Source of the DNA: Arthrobacter saudimassiliensis
GTDB lineage: Bacteria; Actinomycetota; Actinomycetes; Actinomycetales; Micrococcaceae
DNA: 64,000 nucleotides
Direction of reading: 5' to 3'
Assembly (NCBI GenBank): GCA_900016675.1
Contig: LN483071.1
Location: 434,001 to 498,000 of the forward strand
Of the stretch, positions 40,748 through 50,502 are shown one piece after another. Numbering within the stretch: position 1 is the first letter of the stretch; each line of letters begins with the position of its first letter. The translations under genes and the position numbers were made by a program. A model generated the notes under the pieces. That model did not search any database, was not told where the DNA came from, and saw only the letters and a program-made list of their open reading frames with translations.

Positions 40748-41890
40748 TCAGCGCCGGAGCACCTTCTGCCACTGCCCGGAAACTCCCACGGGCCGGAAGC
40801 CGAGCGCTTCATTGATGTCCAGGATGTGCCGGTTTTCGACGGCGTTCCAGGTCCAGATCCGCTGCACATCCGGCAGCTGCTCGTACAGGCGCAGCAGGTT
40901 GGCCGCCTTGAGCACGGTTCCCAGCCGGTGGCCGCGGTGCCTGCGCAGCACCAGCGTGTCGTCCTGGAAGGCGGCGGCCGGGACGGCGTCAAAGACCATC
41001 AGCACCGTGTGTCCCACCAGCGTCCCCGTCTCCAGGTGCCGGACGGCGGTGACCAGCTCTCGGGCGCCCATGTCCTCGATCCTCCGCTCGCCCTCCCGGA
41101 CCCGGGCGGCATCTCAGCGCTCCTCCTCGAGGTCCAGGCCCGCCGTGGGAGCATCGGTGCTCATCCGCTGCTTCAAAAGGGCGTAGCCGGCAACGGTTTC
41201 CTCGGGGCAGGCGCCCTGCCAGAACTCCACGGCATAGCCGGAACCCGCCTCGGCGACGGCCGCCTCCAGTTGTACGCGCGGCGGCCGGCCCTCCGCCAGA
41301 TCCAGCCTGCTGACCCGCTCCACCTGCTCGAGTCCGAACCTGTTGGCAAGCGCGAAGCCCGCTGCCTCGTCCCTGGGAACGGATCCGGCCCCGCTCCCGG
41401 GCGCAAGGACATGGGCGGCGCGGGACGCTGCCCAGGTTCCGTTCCCGGGGCCCGGCCTGCCGTCCGCGCCGGGCTGACGGCACGGATGCTCGGTCTCGGC
41501 CATCAGGGTTGTCCTGCCTGCGGCGGCCACCGCCTGCTCCACGGCCGCGTAGAGCCTGCGCCCCACCCCGGACCGACGGGCAGCCGGGTCCACGGTGACG
41601 TGCACATAGGCGGACCTCGTGTTGTCCAGGAGCGGCAGCCGTGCCTCCGCGACCCCCACGATGGTGCCGTTGCTGCGCGCCGCCAGGAGCAGGCGCCGCC
41701 GCAGAGGGCCCGGCCGGTGGGCGGCCAGCCGGGCCCGCACGGATTCATCGAAGTCGCCGCTCCCCCAGAGGTGCCGCATCGACTCATTGACCAGGGCGGC
41801 GGCGGCGGCGAAATCCGCGGCGGCCGGGTCGGTTCCGTCCAGGGAGGCCGGGATCGGCAGGGCCTCGACCGTGATGGGCAGCTGTGTCAT
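40748..41890 (-). pseudogene. Tandem-GNAT acetyltransferase gene broken by one in-frame TGA
   Basis: The first part (41890-41117, 258 residues, start MTQLPITVEA) and the second part (41113-40748) are in the same frame, separated only by the TGA at 41114-41116. The first half has a GNAT acetyl-CoA loop (VDPAARRSGVGRRLYAAVEQA near residue 100). The second half carries the second GNAT domain (LVLRRHRGHRLGTVLKAANL and a WTWNAVENRHILDINEALGF end). The sequence around the stop reads LEEER-stop-DAARVREGE, where a tryptophan (TGG) would suit. The intact protein would have 380 residues. It lies between rplA and rplJ. Alternative: two separately translated halves, with the second starting at the ATG at 41071, which lacks a good ribosome-binding site. 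Confidence 0.75.
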
Positions 41891-41931
41891 GGCCCACATC
41901 CTGCCCCAGGGGGGGGCCGGGGCAGCAAAAA

Positions 41932-41959
41932 GGCGGCCGCAGCGAATGCTGCGGCCGCC
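41932..41959 (-). terminator. Intrinsic terminator of rplKA
   Basis: A perfect 12-base stem GGCGGCCGCAGC with a 4-base loop is followed on the minus strand by TTTTTGC, 36 bases after the rplA stop. This is the best classical terminator in the window. Confidence 0.85.
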
Positions 41960-41995
41960 TCCAGCGGTTCCGGGCGTTGCCGCCCGGAGGTACGA

Positions 41996-42703
41996 CTAGG
42001 CGTCGGCGAGGACCTTGGTGACGCTCGGGTCCACGGCGATGCCGGGGCCGAACGTGGTGGTCACGGTGGCCTTCTGGATGTAGCGTCCCTTGGCCGCGGA
42101 CGGCTTCAGGCGGAGCACTTCCTCGAGGGCGGCGGCGTAGTTCTCGGCCAGCTTCTGGGCGTCGAACGAGGTCTTGCCGATGATGAAGTGCAGGTTCGAG
42201 TGCTTGTCGACGCGGAAGTCGATCTTGCCGCCCTTGATGTCGGAGACAGCCTTGGCGACGTTGGGGGTCACCGTGCCGGTCTTCGGGTTCGGCATCAGGT
42301 TACGCGGGCCGAGCACGCGGCCCAGGCGGCCGACCTTGCCCATCAGGTCCGGGGTGGCGACGGCGGCGTCGAAGTCGGTCCAGCCGGCGGCGACCTTCTC
42401 GATCATGTCGTCGGAGCCCACGAAGTCGGCGCCGGCGGCCAGGGCCGCTTCAGCCTTCTCGCCGGTGGCGAAGACCAGGACGCGGGCGGTCTTGCCGGTG
42501 CCGTTCGGCAGGTTGACCGTGCCGCGGATCATCTGGTCGGCCTTGCGGGGGTCAACGCCCAGGCGGAAGGCGACCTCGACGGTGGCGTCGGTCTTCGAAG
42601 GGTTGGTTTCCTTCGCCAGGGCTACAGCCTCGGCCGGTGCGTACAGCTTGTCCGCATCGATCTTGGCCACAGCCGCTTCATATGCTTTGCTGCGCTTTGC
42701 CAT
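41996..42703 (-). CDS. rplA: 50S ribosomal protein L1
   Basis: L1 forms the mobile L1 stalk that helps release E-site tRNA; in E. coli it represses the rplKA operon. The protein has 235 residues, with [20 protein letters not shown] at the start, the domain II block [21 protein letters not shown] and the signature [20 protein letters not shown] near 130. It is followed by a strong terminator. The 130-base spacer to rplK holds two hairpins. Confidence 0.98.
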   Translation of the reverse strand: MAKRSKAYEAAVAKIDADKLYAPAEAVALAKETNPSKTDATVEVAFRLGVDPRKADQMIRGTVNLPNGTGKTARVLVFATGEKAEAALAAGADFVGSDDMIEKVAAGWTDFDAAVATPDLMGKVGRLGRVLGPRNLMPNPKTGTVTPNVAKAVSDIKGGKIDFRVDKHSNLHFIIGKTSFDAQKLAENYAAALEEVLRLKPSAAKGRYIQKATVTTTFGPGIAVDPSVTKVLADA

Positions 42704-42760
42704 CTGCTTTTTCTCCTTGTGCAGTTGTGGTCTGTCGGACCGCGCCGGGCCCTGCCACGT

Positions 42761-42805
42761 GCCGCCCTGCGGCGGCGTTTCGGTTGGTGTCCGCTCAAAG
42801 CGGAC
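42761..42805 (-). promoter_or_regulatory. Two hairpins in the rplK-rplA spacer
   Basis: GTCCGCT-CAA-AGCGGAC (42789-42805) and GCCGCC-CTGC-GGCGGC (42761-42776) are perfect hairpins between rplK and rplA. Such spacer structures can act as an L1 target or a processing site. No role can be shown from the sequence alone. Confidence 0.35.
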
Positions 42806-42833
42806 GGTGTGCCGCGGAAGCGGCGGAGGGGTC

Positions 42834-43265
42834 TTAGCCCTCGACGGTGATGCCCATGGAGCGGGCGGTGCCGGCGATGATCTTGGCCGCGGCCTGGATA
42901 TCGTTGGCGTTCAGGTCTTCCATCTTGGTGGCGGCGATCTCGTCGACCTGCGCCTGGGTCAGCTTGGCGACCTTGGTGGTGTGCGGAGTGGCCGAGCCCT
43001 TCGCAACGCCCGCAGCCTTCTTGATCAGCTCAGCGGCCGGCGGGGTCTTGGTGATGAAGGTGAACGAACGGTCCTCGTAGACCGTGATCTCCACCGGGAT
43101 GACGTTTCCGCGCTGGGATTCCGTGGCGGCGTTGTACGCCTTGCAGAACTCCATGATGTTGACACCGTGCTGGCCAAGCGCAGGACCGATCGGAGGAGCC
43201 GGGTTGGCGGCGCCTGCCTGGATCTGCAGCTTGATGAGGCCGGTGACCTTTTTCTTGGGGGCCAT
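42834..43265 (-). CDS. rplK: 50S ribosomal protein L11
   Basis: L11 binds the GTPase-associated centre of 23S rRNA and is needed for the RelA-type stringent response. The 143-residue protein has the N-terminal proline-rich region [20 protein letters not shown], which includes the residues involved in thiostrepton action, and the C-terminal rRNA-binding domain ([39 protein letters not shown]). It follows nusG with a 127-base gap containing a GGCCGCC/GGCGGCC hairpin (43324-43344). Confidence 0.98.
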
Positions 43266-43392
43266 GAAAGGGTCCTTCTCTTCATTTTGTTCCCGGAGGA
43301 CAGGAGCGTCCGGCCGGGTTGGTGGCCGCCGTGGCGCGGCGGCCGAACGCCGCCCGCGGGTAAAGCACTCCCTCGGGCGGCGAAGTCTTCGG

Positions 43393-44208
43393 CTACTGGA
43401 TCTTGGTGACCTGGCTGAACGACAGGGTCACCGGGGTCTCCCGCTCGAAGATGGTCACGAGGACCACCAGCTGCTGGGATTCCGGCTTGATCTCCGAGAT
43501 CGTAGCGGGGAGGGTCTCGAACGGTCCGTCGTTGACCGTCACGGACTCGCCGACCTCGAAGTCGACGGTCACGGCGCTGGCTTGGGCCTTGGCGGCGGCC
43601 TTGCCTGCTTCGGCCTTCGGCTTGGCGATGGTGTGCTCCAGCATCGAGAACACCTCGTTCAGGCTCAGCGGAACCGGGTTGTGGGCGTTGCCCACGAAGC
43701 CGGTGACGCCGGGCGTGTGGCGGACGACGCCCCAGGACTCGTCGGTGAGCTCCATGCGGACCAGGACGTAACCCGGGATGCGGACCCGGTTCACGATCTT
43801 GCGCGTGGTGTTCTTGATCTCGACGACTTCCTCCATCGGGACCTGGATTTCGAAGATCTGCTCTTCCATGTCCAGGGTCTGGATGCGGGTCTCGAGGTTG
43901 GCCTTCACACGGTTTTCGTAGCCGGCGTAGGAGTGGATGACGTACCAGTCACCCTCCTGGCGGCGGAGCTTCGCCTTGAAGGCGACGGCGGGATCCTCTT
44001 CCTCGGGCTCGGCGGCCGTCTCGGCGGCGCCCTCGCCCTCGTCCGGTTCGCCGGCGTCGGACTGGTCCTCGGCATCCGTCGCGTCGGCGACGGTCTCCTC
44101 GGCGGTGTCGCCCGCAGCGGCCTCGTCGATGGCGGCAGCCACCTCGGGCTCGGCGTCAAGGCCGGCGTGGCCCTCGTTCGTCTGTGCTTCGAGTTCCTGC
44201 TCGGACAC
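43393..44208 (-). CDS. nusG: Transcription elongation and antitermination factor NusG
   Basis: NusG couples RNA polymerase to the ribosome and modulates pausing and Rho termination. The 271-residue product is much longer than the 181-residue E. coli protein because the first 85 residues are an acidic Ala/Glu-rich extension, common in actinobacteria. The NGN domain starts at [20 protein letters not shown], with [20 protein letters not shown] and GVTGFVGN near 165. The C-terminal KOW domain is [19 protein letters not shown]. It is preceded by secE and followed by rplK. Confidence 0.97.
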   Translation of the reverse strand: MSEQELEAQTNEGHAGLDAEPEVAAAIDEAAAGDTAEETVADATDAEDQSDAGEPDEGEGAAETAAEPEEEDPAVAFKAKLRRQEGDWYVIHSYAGYENRVKANLETRIQTLDMEEQIFEIQVPMEEVVEIKNTTRKIVNRVRIPGYVLVRMELTDESWGVVRHTPGVTGFVGNAHNPVPLSLNEVFSMLEHTIAKPKAEAGKAAAKAQASAVTVDFEVGESVTVNDGPFETLPATISEIKPESQQLVVLVTIFERETPVTLSFSQVTKIQ

Positions 44209-44296
44209 GTAGATTCCTGCTTTCTGCTTCAGAGCTCCGAATTTGTCACCAGCTCAGGGCCTCGGGCGTCTCTCCGGGCCTGGCGGACAGGATCGG

Positions 44297-44563
44297 CTAG
44301 CTTTCGCCGCCGCCCGAGCCGAAGATCCACAGGGCCCCCGTGCCAAAGACAAAGTCCAGTGCCGTCACGATGAGCATCATGACGACCACGAAGGCCAGGA
44401 CGACGAGCGTGTACCGCAGCAGTTCCGCGCGGGTCGGCGTGACGACCTTCTTCAGTTCAGCGATGACCTGGCGCAGGAAGAGTGCGATCGACGCGAAGAA
44501 GCCCCGCTTCCCGGGCTCTCTGGAGGGGCGCCCCTTCGAGCTGCTGGCAGCCGTTTCGGTCAC
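44297..44563 (-). CDS. secE: Preprotein translocase subunit SecE
   Basis: SecE clamps SecY in the membrane. From the GTG at 44563 the protein has 88 residues: a basic cytoplasmic start with KGRPSREPGKRGFFASIALF, the conserved amphipathic helix RQVIAELKKVVTPTRAELLR, and one transmembrane helix (TLVVLAFVVVMMLIVTALDF). GAGGCGGAAG precedes the start. The frame is open further upstream, but that part runs into the tRNA gene. The tRNA-Trp, secE, nusG order is conserved. Confidence 0.93.
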   Translation of the reverse strand: MTETAASSSKGRPSREPGKRGFFASIALFLRQVIAELKKVVTPTRAELLRYTLVVLAFVVVMMLIVTALDFVFGTGALWIFGSGGGES

Positions 44564-44662
44564 CTTCCGCCTCACTCTGTGTCGGTTCACAGCCCCAGCA
44601 CGAGCGCTGATGACTGCTGCTGCATGGTGGACTGCGAATGCTGCCTCGTCGACAGCCGTGCG

Positions 44663-44735
44663 CAGGGCAGACAGGACTCGAACCTGCAACCTGCGGTTTT
44701 GGAGACCGCTGCGCTACCAATTGCGCCACTACCCT
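44663..44735 (-). tRNA. tRNA-Trp (anticodon CCA)
   Basis: A 73-base cloverleaf on the minus strand. The acceptor stem AGGGTAG pairs with CTGCCCT (one G-U), followed by discriminator G. The D-loop has AATTGGTAGCGC, the anticodon arm reads CGGTCTCCAAAACCG with CCA as anticodon, and the T-arm has the GGTTCGAGTCC motif. CCA is not encoded at the 3' end. It lies 100 bases upstream of secE. A TAGAGT element at 44748-44753 could be its -10 box. Confidence 0.95.
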
Positions 44736-44747
44736 TTGGAGGAAACC

Positions 44748-44753
44748 ACTCTA
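44748..44753 (-). promoter_or_regulatory. Candidate -10 box of the tRNA-Trp/secE/nusG transcript
   Basis: TAGAGT on the minus strand, 12 bases ahead of the tRNA 5' end, would place the transcription start a few bases before the tRNA. No good -35 box is visible. The remaining 280 bases up to the aminotransferase hold no gene; TAAGCT at 44962-44967 is a weak -10 candidate for it. Confidence 0.35.
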
Positions 44754-45036
44754 CCGCCTGCACCTGCCGTTCGGCGAACCGGGCGGTTTCCCCGGTTTCG
44801 CCTGTCCTGCGGGCACAGGTCAGTGGGTGTCTTTCGCACCGCTCATCTACTTTACGCACTTTTTCCCGCCACGTCGAACCGGCTTTCCGCCGGGCGCCGC
44901 TTTATGGCGTCCCGGGGCGCCGGGTGCCGTCCCGCGAGTGGTGTGCGCCGCCGCACAGACCTAAGCTGGAAGCCGGTCCGGGCCGCTGCCCGGAACCGCA
45001 CCATCAAGCACCTGCTCCAGCACAGACGGGAACGCA

Positions 45037-46257
45037 ATGCCATCCACCGGGCGCATCTCTCAGCGCATCGCCGCCATCACCGAATCCGCCACCTTGGCCG
45101 TCGACGCCAAGGCCAAGGCGCTGAAGGCCGCCGGGCGTCCCGTGATCGGCTTCGGAGCCGGGGAACCGGATTTCCCCACCCCCGGCTACATCGTGGAGGC
45201 GGCCGTCGCCGCCGCCCGGGAAGCCCGCTTCCACCGGTACTCCCCTGCCGGCGGCCTTCCGGAGCTGAAGCAGGCCATCGCCGAGAAGACCCGCCGGGAC
45301 TCGGGCTACGAGGTGGACGCGTCGCAGGTGCTGGTCACCAACGGCGGCAAGCAGGCCGTCTACGAGGCGTTCGCGACGCTCCTGGATCCGGGCGACGAGG
45401 TCCTCGTCCCCACCCCTTACTGGACCACCTACCCGGAGGCCATCCGGCTGGCCGGCGGCGTTCCCGTCGAGGTCTTCGCGGGTCCGGAGCAGGGCTACAT
45501 GGTCACCGTGGAGCAGCTGGACCAGGCGCGCACCGACCGCACGAAGGTCCTGCTGTTCGTCTCCCCCTCGAACCCCACCGGTGCCGTCTATCCCGCCGAC
45601 CAGGTCGCCGAGATCGGCATGTGGGCCGCCGACCACGGACTGTGGGTGATCACGGACGAAATCTATGAGCACCTGACCTATGACGGGGTGCCCTTCACCT
45701 CCATCGCCACCCGCTCTCCGGAGCTGGGCGACAAGGTCGTGGTGCTCAACGGCGTCGCCAAGACGTACGCGATGACCGGCTGGCGGGTCGGCTGGATGAT
45801 CGCCGCGAACGACGTCGTCAAGGCTGCGACCAACCTGCAGTCGCACCTGTCCTCGAACGTCTCCAATGTGTCCCAGATGGCGGCGCTGGCCGCTGTGTCC
45901 GGGCCGCTGACCGAGGTGGAGGACATGAAGCTGGCCTTCGACCGCCGGCGTCGGGCGATGGTCACGGCGCTGAACAGCATCGACGGCGTGGACTGCCCCG
46001 TTCCGCAGGGGGCGTTCTACGCCTATCCCGATGTGCGCGGCCTGCTCGGCCGGGAGTTCCCGGCCGCTGCGGGCCCGGTGCGCCCGCAGACTTCGGCCGA
46101 ACTCGCGGCGCTGATTTTGGACGAGGCGGAGGTCGCCGTCGTGCCGGGCGAGGCGTTCGGCCCGTCAGGCTTCCTGCGGCTGTCCTACGCCCTCGGGGAC
46201 GAGGACCTGGCGACGGGCATGCAGCGGCTGCAGGACTATCTCGGCCGCGCCCGCTAG
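45037..46257 (+). CDS. PLP-dependent aminotransferase (aspartate aminotransferase type)
   Basis: A 406-residue fold-type I aminotransferase, class I. It begins [24 protein letters not shown]. Substrate and cofactor motifs include [13 protein letters not shown] near residue 40, [25 protein letters not shown] near 182, and the PLP lysine in [16 protein letters not shown] near 248. The arginine expected near the C-terminus is in [15 protein letters not shown]. The sequence fits subgroup I-gamma aspartate aminotransferases of actinobacteria. Probable role: aspartate/glutamate interconversion. It is a single transcription unit ending in a strong hairpin. Confidence 0.93.
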   Translation: MPSTGRISQRIAAITESATLAVDAKAKALKAAGRPVIGFGAGEPDFPTPGYIVEAAVAAAREARFHRYSPAGGLPELKQAIAEKTRRDSGYEVDASQVLVTNGGKQAVYEAFATLLDPGDEVLVPTPYWTTYPEAIRLAGGVPVEVFAGPEQGYMVTVEQLDQARTDRTKVLLFVSPSNPTGAVYPADQVAEIGMWAADHGLWVITDEIYEHLTYDGVPFTSIATRSPELGDKVVVLNGVAKTYAMTGWRVGWMIAANDVVKAATNLQSHLSSNVSNVSQMAALAAVSGPLTEVEDMKLAFDRRRRAMVTALNSIDGVDCPVPQGAFYAYPDVRGLLGREFPAAAGPVRPQTSAELAALILDEAEVAVVPGEAFGPSGFLRLSYALGDEDLATGMQRLQDYLGRAR

Positions 46258-46278
46258 TCCCGCAGCCTCAGGCAGCAC

Positions 46279-46312
46279 AAAGCCCCGGGTCCGTTCAACG
46301 GCCCGGGGCTTT
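46279..46312. terminator. Terminator between the aminotransferase and the LuxR regulator genes
   Basis: An 11-base stem AAAGCCCCGGG / CCCGGGGCTTT, with an inner CCGTT/AACGG stem, is followed by TTTCTG on the plus strand. It lies between convergent genes and can serve both. Confidence 0.8.
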
Positions 46313-46336
46313 CTGCTGCCTGCCCTCCGGTACCCG

Positions 46337-46999
46337 TCAGAGCAGCCGCCGGGCCGCCGCCCAGCGGGTGAGTTCATGGCGGGAGGAGAGCTGGAGCTTG
46401 CGCAGGACGGCGGAGACGTGGGTTTCGACCGTCTTGACGGAGATGAACAGTTCCCGGGCGGTTTCCTTGTAGCTGTAGCCCCGGGCGATGAGCCGCATCA
46501 CCTCCAGTTCGCGGGCCGAGAGCCGGTCCAGCTCATCGTCGGAGGCGGCGGCGGGCGCGGGTGCAGTACCGAAGGCATCGAGCACGAAACCGGCCAGGCG
46601 CGGCGAAAAGACGGCGTCGCCCTCCGCGACCCTGGCCACGGCGTCGGAGATCTCGGTTCCGGAGACCGTCTTGGTGACGTAGCCGCGGGCGCCGGCGCGA
46701 ATGACCGTGACGACGTCCTCCGCCGCGTCGGACACGCTGAGCGCCAGGAAGCGGGTGGACGGCAGCAGGTCGGAGCAGCCGGCGATCACCTCGGCGCCGC
46801 CGCCGCCGGATCCGCCGGGCAGGTGCACGTCCAGCAGCACCACCCGGGGCCGGGCGGCGCGGATCGCCGCGACCGCAGACTCAACGCTGTCCGCCTCGCC
46901 GACCACCCGGATCCGCTGGTCCAGGTCAGCCCGCAGCCCGGAGCGGAAAATGGCATGGTCGTCGACGACCACCACGCTGATCGGTTCCCCCGTGTTCAC
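46337..46999 (-). CDS. NarL/LuxR-type response regulator
   Basis: A 220-residue response regulator. The receiver domain has the acidic pair VVVDDHAIF near residue 12 and the phospho-acceptor aspartate at residue 57 (VVLLDVHLPGG), with lysine in GYVTKTVSG near 110. Residues 150-215 are a LuxR helix-turn-helix (LSARELEVMRLIARGYSYKE, then FISVKTVETHVSAVLRKLQL). The GTG start overlaps the stop of the adjacent kinase gene by four bases, so the two form a translationally coupled two-component pair. Targets probably include the divergent PspC genes (inference). Confidence 0.95.
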   Translation of the reverse strand: MNTGEPISVVVVDDHAIFRSGLRADLDQRIRVVGEADSVESAVAAIRAARPRVVLLDVHLPGGSGGGGAEVIAGCSDLLPSTRFLALSVSDAAEDVVTVIRAGARGYVTKTVSGTEISDAVARVAEGDAVFSPRLAGFVLDAFGTAPAPAAASDDELDRLSARELEVMRLIARGYSYKETARELFISVKTVETHVSAVLRKLQLSSRHELTRWAAARRLL

Positions 47000-48375
47000 T
47001 TGTCCTCCGTCGTCGTACCGGTTCGAAACCTGCCTGCCGGGCGCCGCTGTGGCGGCTTCCCGCCGTCGGCCGCCGCAGCCGCGGGCCGTCGGCCGTGTCC
47101 CGGGTCCGACGGCGGCTGGTCCCCGCCCGGGTCCGGGGACGGGGCCGTCACCGGCTGGCTGAGATGGACCTCGGTGCCTTCCGCTCCGCTCCTGATCCTC
47201 GCCTGGCCGCCATGGCGCCGCATCCGGCCCATGATCGATTCGCGGACGCCGAGGCGGTCCTCCGGCACCGTGTCCGGATCGAACCCGGCGCCCCGGTCCC
47301 GGATGAACACTTCAAGCGTCTCCGGCCCGCACTCCAGGTAGACGGAGATCGGACCGCCCGCGTGCTGCGCGGCGTTGAGCAGGGCGGCACGGGCGGCCTG
47401 GGCCAGCGCACCGGTGTCGGTGCCCGGCGCCTCCTCTCCCACGGCCACCAGTTCCACCGGGTGTCCGTACGCGTCCTCGACCTCAGCCGCAATGGTGCCC
47501 AGGACGTCCGCCAGCCGTCCGGCGGTGCGGCTGCGGTCCGCGTAGAGCCACTGCCGCAGCTCACGTTCCTGCGCACGGGCCAGCCTGGCCACCTCGGCCT
47601 CCGAGCCTGCCCGGTTCTGGATCAGGGCCAGGGTCTGCAGCACGGAATCGTGCAGGTGCGCCGCGATTTCCGCCCGTTCCGCCTCGCGGATCCGCCCGGA
47701 CCGTTCCCGCTGCAGTTCCCGCCAGTACTTCACGGCCCACGGAGCCAGCACCAGGGCCGCCCCGGCGACCACGGCCAGAGAGGCCAGCATTCCCGCCGCG
47801 AGCACATCCCAGGTCATCGAGCCGGCGACAATCAGCAGCAGCCCGAAGATGGCCAGCAGCAGCCCGAGGAGCAGCCGGACGAGGCCTGCCGCCCGGTTGC
47901 CGCCGGCGCCCTGGACCAGTTCGGCCCGGCGGCTGGCATCGACCTGCGACCAGGCCAGCACCGCCCCGCCCGCAACCGCCGCGACCGGAATCAGCATGCC
48001 CAGGTCGATGCCGACCCCGAAACGCCCGGCGACGACGGCCGCGGCCAGCAGCAGCAGCGCGGCTCCGACCAGGACATCCCTGTTTCCCAGGACCGCTGCC
48101 CGGCCGCCGGCCGAACCGCCGCCGGCCTGCTGGAGGTACCGGGCGAAGTTCTCCGCCACGCTGCGTGGGTTGCGGCCGGCGCCGGCGGCCGACTCCTCGG
48201 CCGTCGGAACGTTCACCCACAGCCACGCGTACAGGACCGCACCGGCGCCGCCGGCGAGGGTCAGCGCCGCCATGCCTGCGCGCACCAGGCCGGGGTCCCA
48301 GCCGAGATGGGCGGCCAATCCGGCGCAGACTCCGGCCACGGGAGCACGCGAAGGACGGACGAGGGGAGCTTTCAC
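46996..48375 (-). CDS. Sensor histidine kinase with N-terminal PspC domain
   Basis: From the GTG at 48375 the product has 459 residues; a TTG four codons earlier is a possible alternative. Order: a PspC domain (RAPVAGVCAGLAAHLGWDPG, with its membrane helix, residues 8-56), four further transmembrane helices between about 95 and 215, a HisKA_3 dimerisation domain with the phospho-acceptor histidine in EIAAHLHDSVLQTL near residue 242, and a HATPase domain (ALLNAAQHAGG; FIRDRGAGFDPDTV; GVRESIMGRM). A PspC domain fused to a NarL-type kinase is known in actinobacteria and is thought to monitor envelope stress, similar to LiaS. It is divergent from the PspC gene at 48511. Confidence 0.93.
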   Translation of the reverse strand: MKAPLVRPSRAPVAGVCAGLAAHLGWDPGLVRAGMAALTLAGGAGAVLYAWLWVNVPTAEESAAGAGRNPRSVAENFARYLQQAGGGSAGGRAAVLGNRDVLVGAALLLLAAAVVAGRFGVGIDLGMLIPVAAVAGGAVLAWSQVDASRRAELVQGAGGNRAAGLVRLLLGLLLAIFGLLLIVAGSMTWDVLAAGMLASLAVVAGAALVLAPWAVKYWRELQRERSGRIREAERAEIAAHLHDSVLQTLALIQNRAGSEAEVARLARAQERELRQWLYADRSRTAGRLADVLGTIAAEVEDAYGHPVELVAVGEEAPGTDTGALAQAARAALLNAAQHAGGPISVYLECGPETLEVFIRDRGAGFDPDTVPEDRLGVRESIMGRMRRHGGQARIRSGAEGTEVHLSQPVTAPSPDPGGDQPPSDPGHGRRPAAAAADGGKPPQRRPAGRFRTGTTTEDK

Positions 48376-48510
48376 GACTCCATCCAAGCACGCGCCGACC
48401 CCCGGGGCGCGGTTCCACCGGTTCTTTGCCGAACGTTCAGGGCAGGTTCAGGGACGCCCTCAGGGACATCCCCGATGCGGCGGGCACCCGTGCCCGGTTG
48501 ACTGGTATCC

Positions 48511-50115
48511 ATGAACGAATCCTCCGTGCCGGGAGCAGCCGGCACCCCCGACTCCCCTTCCCCGGCCGGCGGCCGTCCCGCCGGCTCCCCCGGCCGGCCT
48601 CCGGCCGGCGCCTTCTTCGCCTGGGTGCGCGGGCTCGGCGTCGTGCGCTCCGGGAACCGGTGGATCGCCGGCGTCGCCGAGGGCATCGCCGTCCGGACCG
48701 GCCTTGACCCCGCCCTGGTCCGCGGTCTGTTCATCGTGTTCGGGCTCTTCGGCGTCGGGCTGCTGGCCTACGGCGTCGCCTGGGCCCTGCTTCCCGAACC
48801 GGACGGCCGGATCCAGGTCGAAGAGGCAGCCGCCGGACGCTGGAGCGCAGGCATGACCGGTGCCCTCGTGTTCTCGGTGCTGGGCCTGGGGGGGCCGGGA
48901 ATCTCCTTCTGGGCCCGGGACGGCTGGCTGTCCGGCGCCTACTGGGGCGTCTTCTGGATCGCCGGGGTCATTGTGCTGGTGTACTGGCTCTCCACCCGGA
49001 AGCGCCAGCCGGGCGGATCCGGCGGCAACCGCCCGCCGGGCGCCTTCCCGGCCGACGGGGACGGGGGCGTGGACCATCACGGGAGAACCGGCCCGGACAG
49101 CGCCCCCGCAGGCCATGCCCTGCCCGGCCTGTCCTCCGGGACCGGCGTTTCCGCCGCCGACGGCGATCCGGCCGTCCCGGACACAGCTTCGCCTGCCGCC
49201 GGCGAAGCCTCGGCCGCCGGCCGGGGCGCCGGCCCCTCCGCGGCCGAGCAGGACTGGTCCGCCGCCTTTGGGGCTGGCGGCTACGGGGCGGACTCCGCTG
49301 CGGGAGGCGGCTACGGGGTGTACGGAGCCGACCGCCGGGCGGGTACCGGCTACGGGACGGATGCCTACGGTGACGCGCGGAACGGCCACCACGACTGGGA
49401 AACCACCTATGGCCGCGCCGGACGCGGGGCAGGTCCGGACCCGGACCTGCAGGTGTCTTCGTCCACCCCTCCCGGGGGCTGGACCATGCTCCTGCTGGGA
49501 GCTGCCCTGCTGACGGCCGGCGTCCTGCTCGCCCTGGACTACACCGGCTCGGTGACGCTCGAAGCTCCTGCGGCCACGGCCCTCGCCGCGGCCGCGGGGG
49601 TCCTGGGCCTGGGAATCGTGGTGCTGGGCTGCCTGGGGCGGTCCTCGGGCCCGTCCGGGGCGCTGGCGGTCCTGGCCCTGGTCGGCGGCGCGGCCGCCGG
49701 CGGGAACCTGCTCCACTCAAACCTCGTGGTGGCCAACCGGTCGGCCTGGACCGTGGACTCGGCCGGCCGCGCCGCCGACGGCTATACCGTGGCCGCCGCC
49801 CAGGGCAACCTGGACCTGACCGGCCTCGCGGACGAGCTGCGGGACGGCACGGTCACCGTGCCGGTGTCCGTGGCGGCTGGCGACGTGGCCATCCTCGTGC
49901 CCGACGACGTGCCGGTGAGCGTGCGCTCGCAGATGGTGCTCGGGAACGTCTCCCTTGAAGAGGGCGGCTCGCAGCAGACCTCCGCGGGCATCTGGACCGG
50001 CGGCGAGGAGAAGCGGCTCAATGCCGACGAAGAGGGCAGCCGGCTGGTCATTGAAGTTCAGGGCATCGTCAGCAACGTCCTGGTCACCACGAATGAAAGC
50101 GGGATCAACCGATGA
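48511..50115 (+). CDS. PspC-domain membrane protein with LiaF-like C-terminal domain
   Basis: A 534-residue protein. The PspC domain covers about residues 38-98 (VVRSGNRWIAGVAEGIAVRT, then VRGLFIVFGLFGVGLLAYGV). Two further helices follow near 115-155. A hydrophilic Gly/Tyr/Ala-rich linker spans 165-310, then come three helices near 315-405. The last 125 residues form a soluble beta-rich domain with GYTVAAAQGNLDLTGL and VAILVPDDVPVSVRSQMVLG, resembling the LiaF/DUF2154 C-terminal fold. LiaF inhibits LiaRS signalling in Firmicutes. Here the divergent PspC kinase and its regulator are the obvious partners. Overlaps the next gene by four bases. Confidence 0.85.
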   Translation: MNESSVPGAAGTPDSPSPAGGRPAGSPGRPPAGAFFAWVRGLGVVRSGNRWIAGVAEGIAVRTGLDPALVRGLFIVFGLFGVGLLAYGVAWALLPEPDGRIQVEEAAAGRWSAGMTGALVFSVLGLGGPGISFWARDGWLSGAYWGVFWIAGVIVLVYWLSTRKRQPGGSGGNRPPGAFPADGDGGVDHHGRTGPDSAPAGHALPGLSSGTGVSAADGDPAVPDTASPAAGEASAAGRGAGPSAAEQDWSAAFGAGGYGADSAAGGGYGVYGADRRAGTGYGTDAYGDARNGHHDWETTYGRAGRGAGPDPDLQVSSSTPPGGWTMLLLGAALLTAGVLLALDYTGSVTLEAPAATALAAAAGVLGLGIVVLGCLGRSSGPSGALAVLALVGGAAAGGNLLHSNLVVANRSAWTVDSAGRAADGYTVAAAQGNLDLTGLADELRDGTVTVPVSVAAGDVAILVPDDVPVSVRSQMVLGNVSLEEGGSQQTSAGIWTGGEEKRLNADEEGSRLVIEVQGIVSNVLVTTNESGINR

Positions 50116-50411
50116 GCGGCAGCAGCATGGACAGCGGGGACTTCCTCTCCGATCCGGAACAGGCGCCGGGCGCCGCAGGCGAAAACGGAGGTCTCCGGGA
50201 CGGGAACGGACCCGCCCGGGAGCGCCGGCCGATGCGCGTGGGCACAATAGTCTGGGGCCTGGTCCTCATCTCCCTGGCCTCGCTCCTGCTGGCCGTGCGG
50301 GTGGCCGATGTCCGGCTGGACGCCGGGCTGGTGGCTTTGGGCCTGACCATCGGTGCGGGCACCGCGCTGGTGGTCGGAGGACTGCTGACAGCCGTGAACC
50401 GCCGGAGCTGA
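50112..50411 (+). CDS. Small two-helix membrane protein
   Basis: A 99-residue protein: a hydrophilic N-terminal 40 residues (Gly/Pro/Glu-rich), then two predicted transmembrane helices (GTIVWGLVLISLASLLLAVR and LVALGLTIGAGTALVVGGLL) and a short basic tail NRRS. The ATG overlaps the stop of the upstream PspC/LiaF-like gene, so it is co-translated with it. No family recognised; it probably belongs to the same envelope-sensing module. Confidence 0.75.
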   Translation: MSGSSMDSGDFLSDPEQAPGAAGENGGLRDGNGPARERRPMRVGTIVWGLVLISLASLLLAVRVADVRLDAGLVALGLTIGAGTALVVGGLLTAVNRRS

Positions 50412-50502
50412 TGCTCCGGCGGCACACCGGACCGCGGCCGGCCCGGCCCGGGAACCGTCACAACGAACGCGGCTGTTGCCGCAGATAGGAACGATTCCTC
50501 CC

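Noticed and set aside
41114-41116. TGA in the GNAT gene as a selenocysteine codon
   Set aside because: GNAT enzymes do not use selenocysteine, there is no SelA/SelB context here, and a simple TGG to TGA change explains it.
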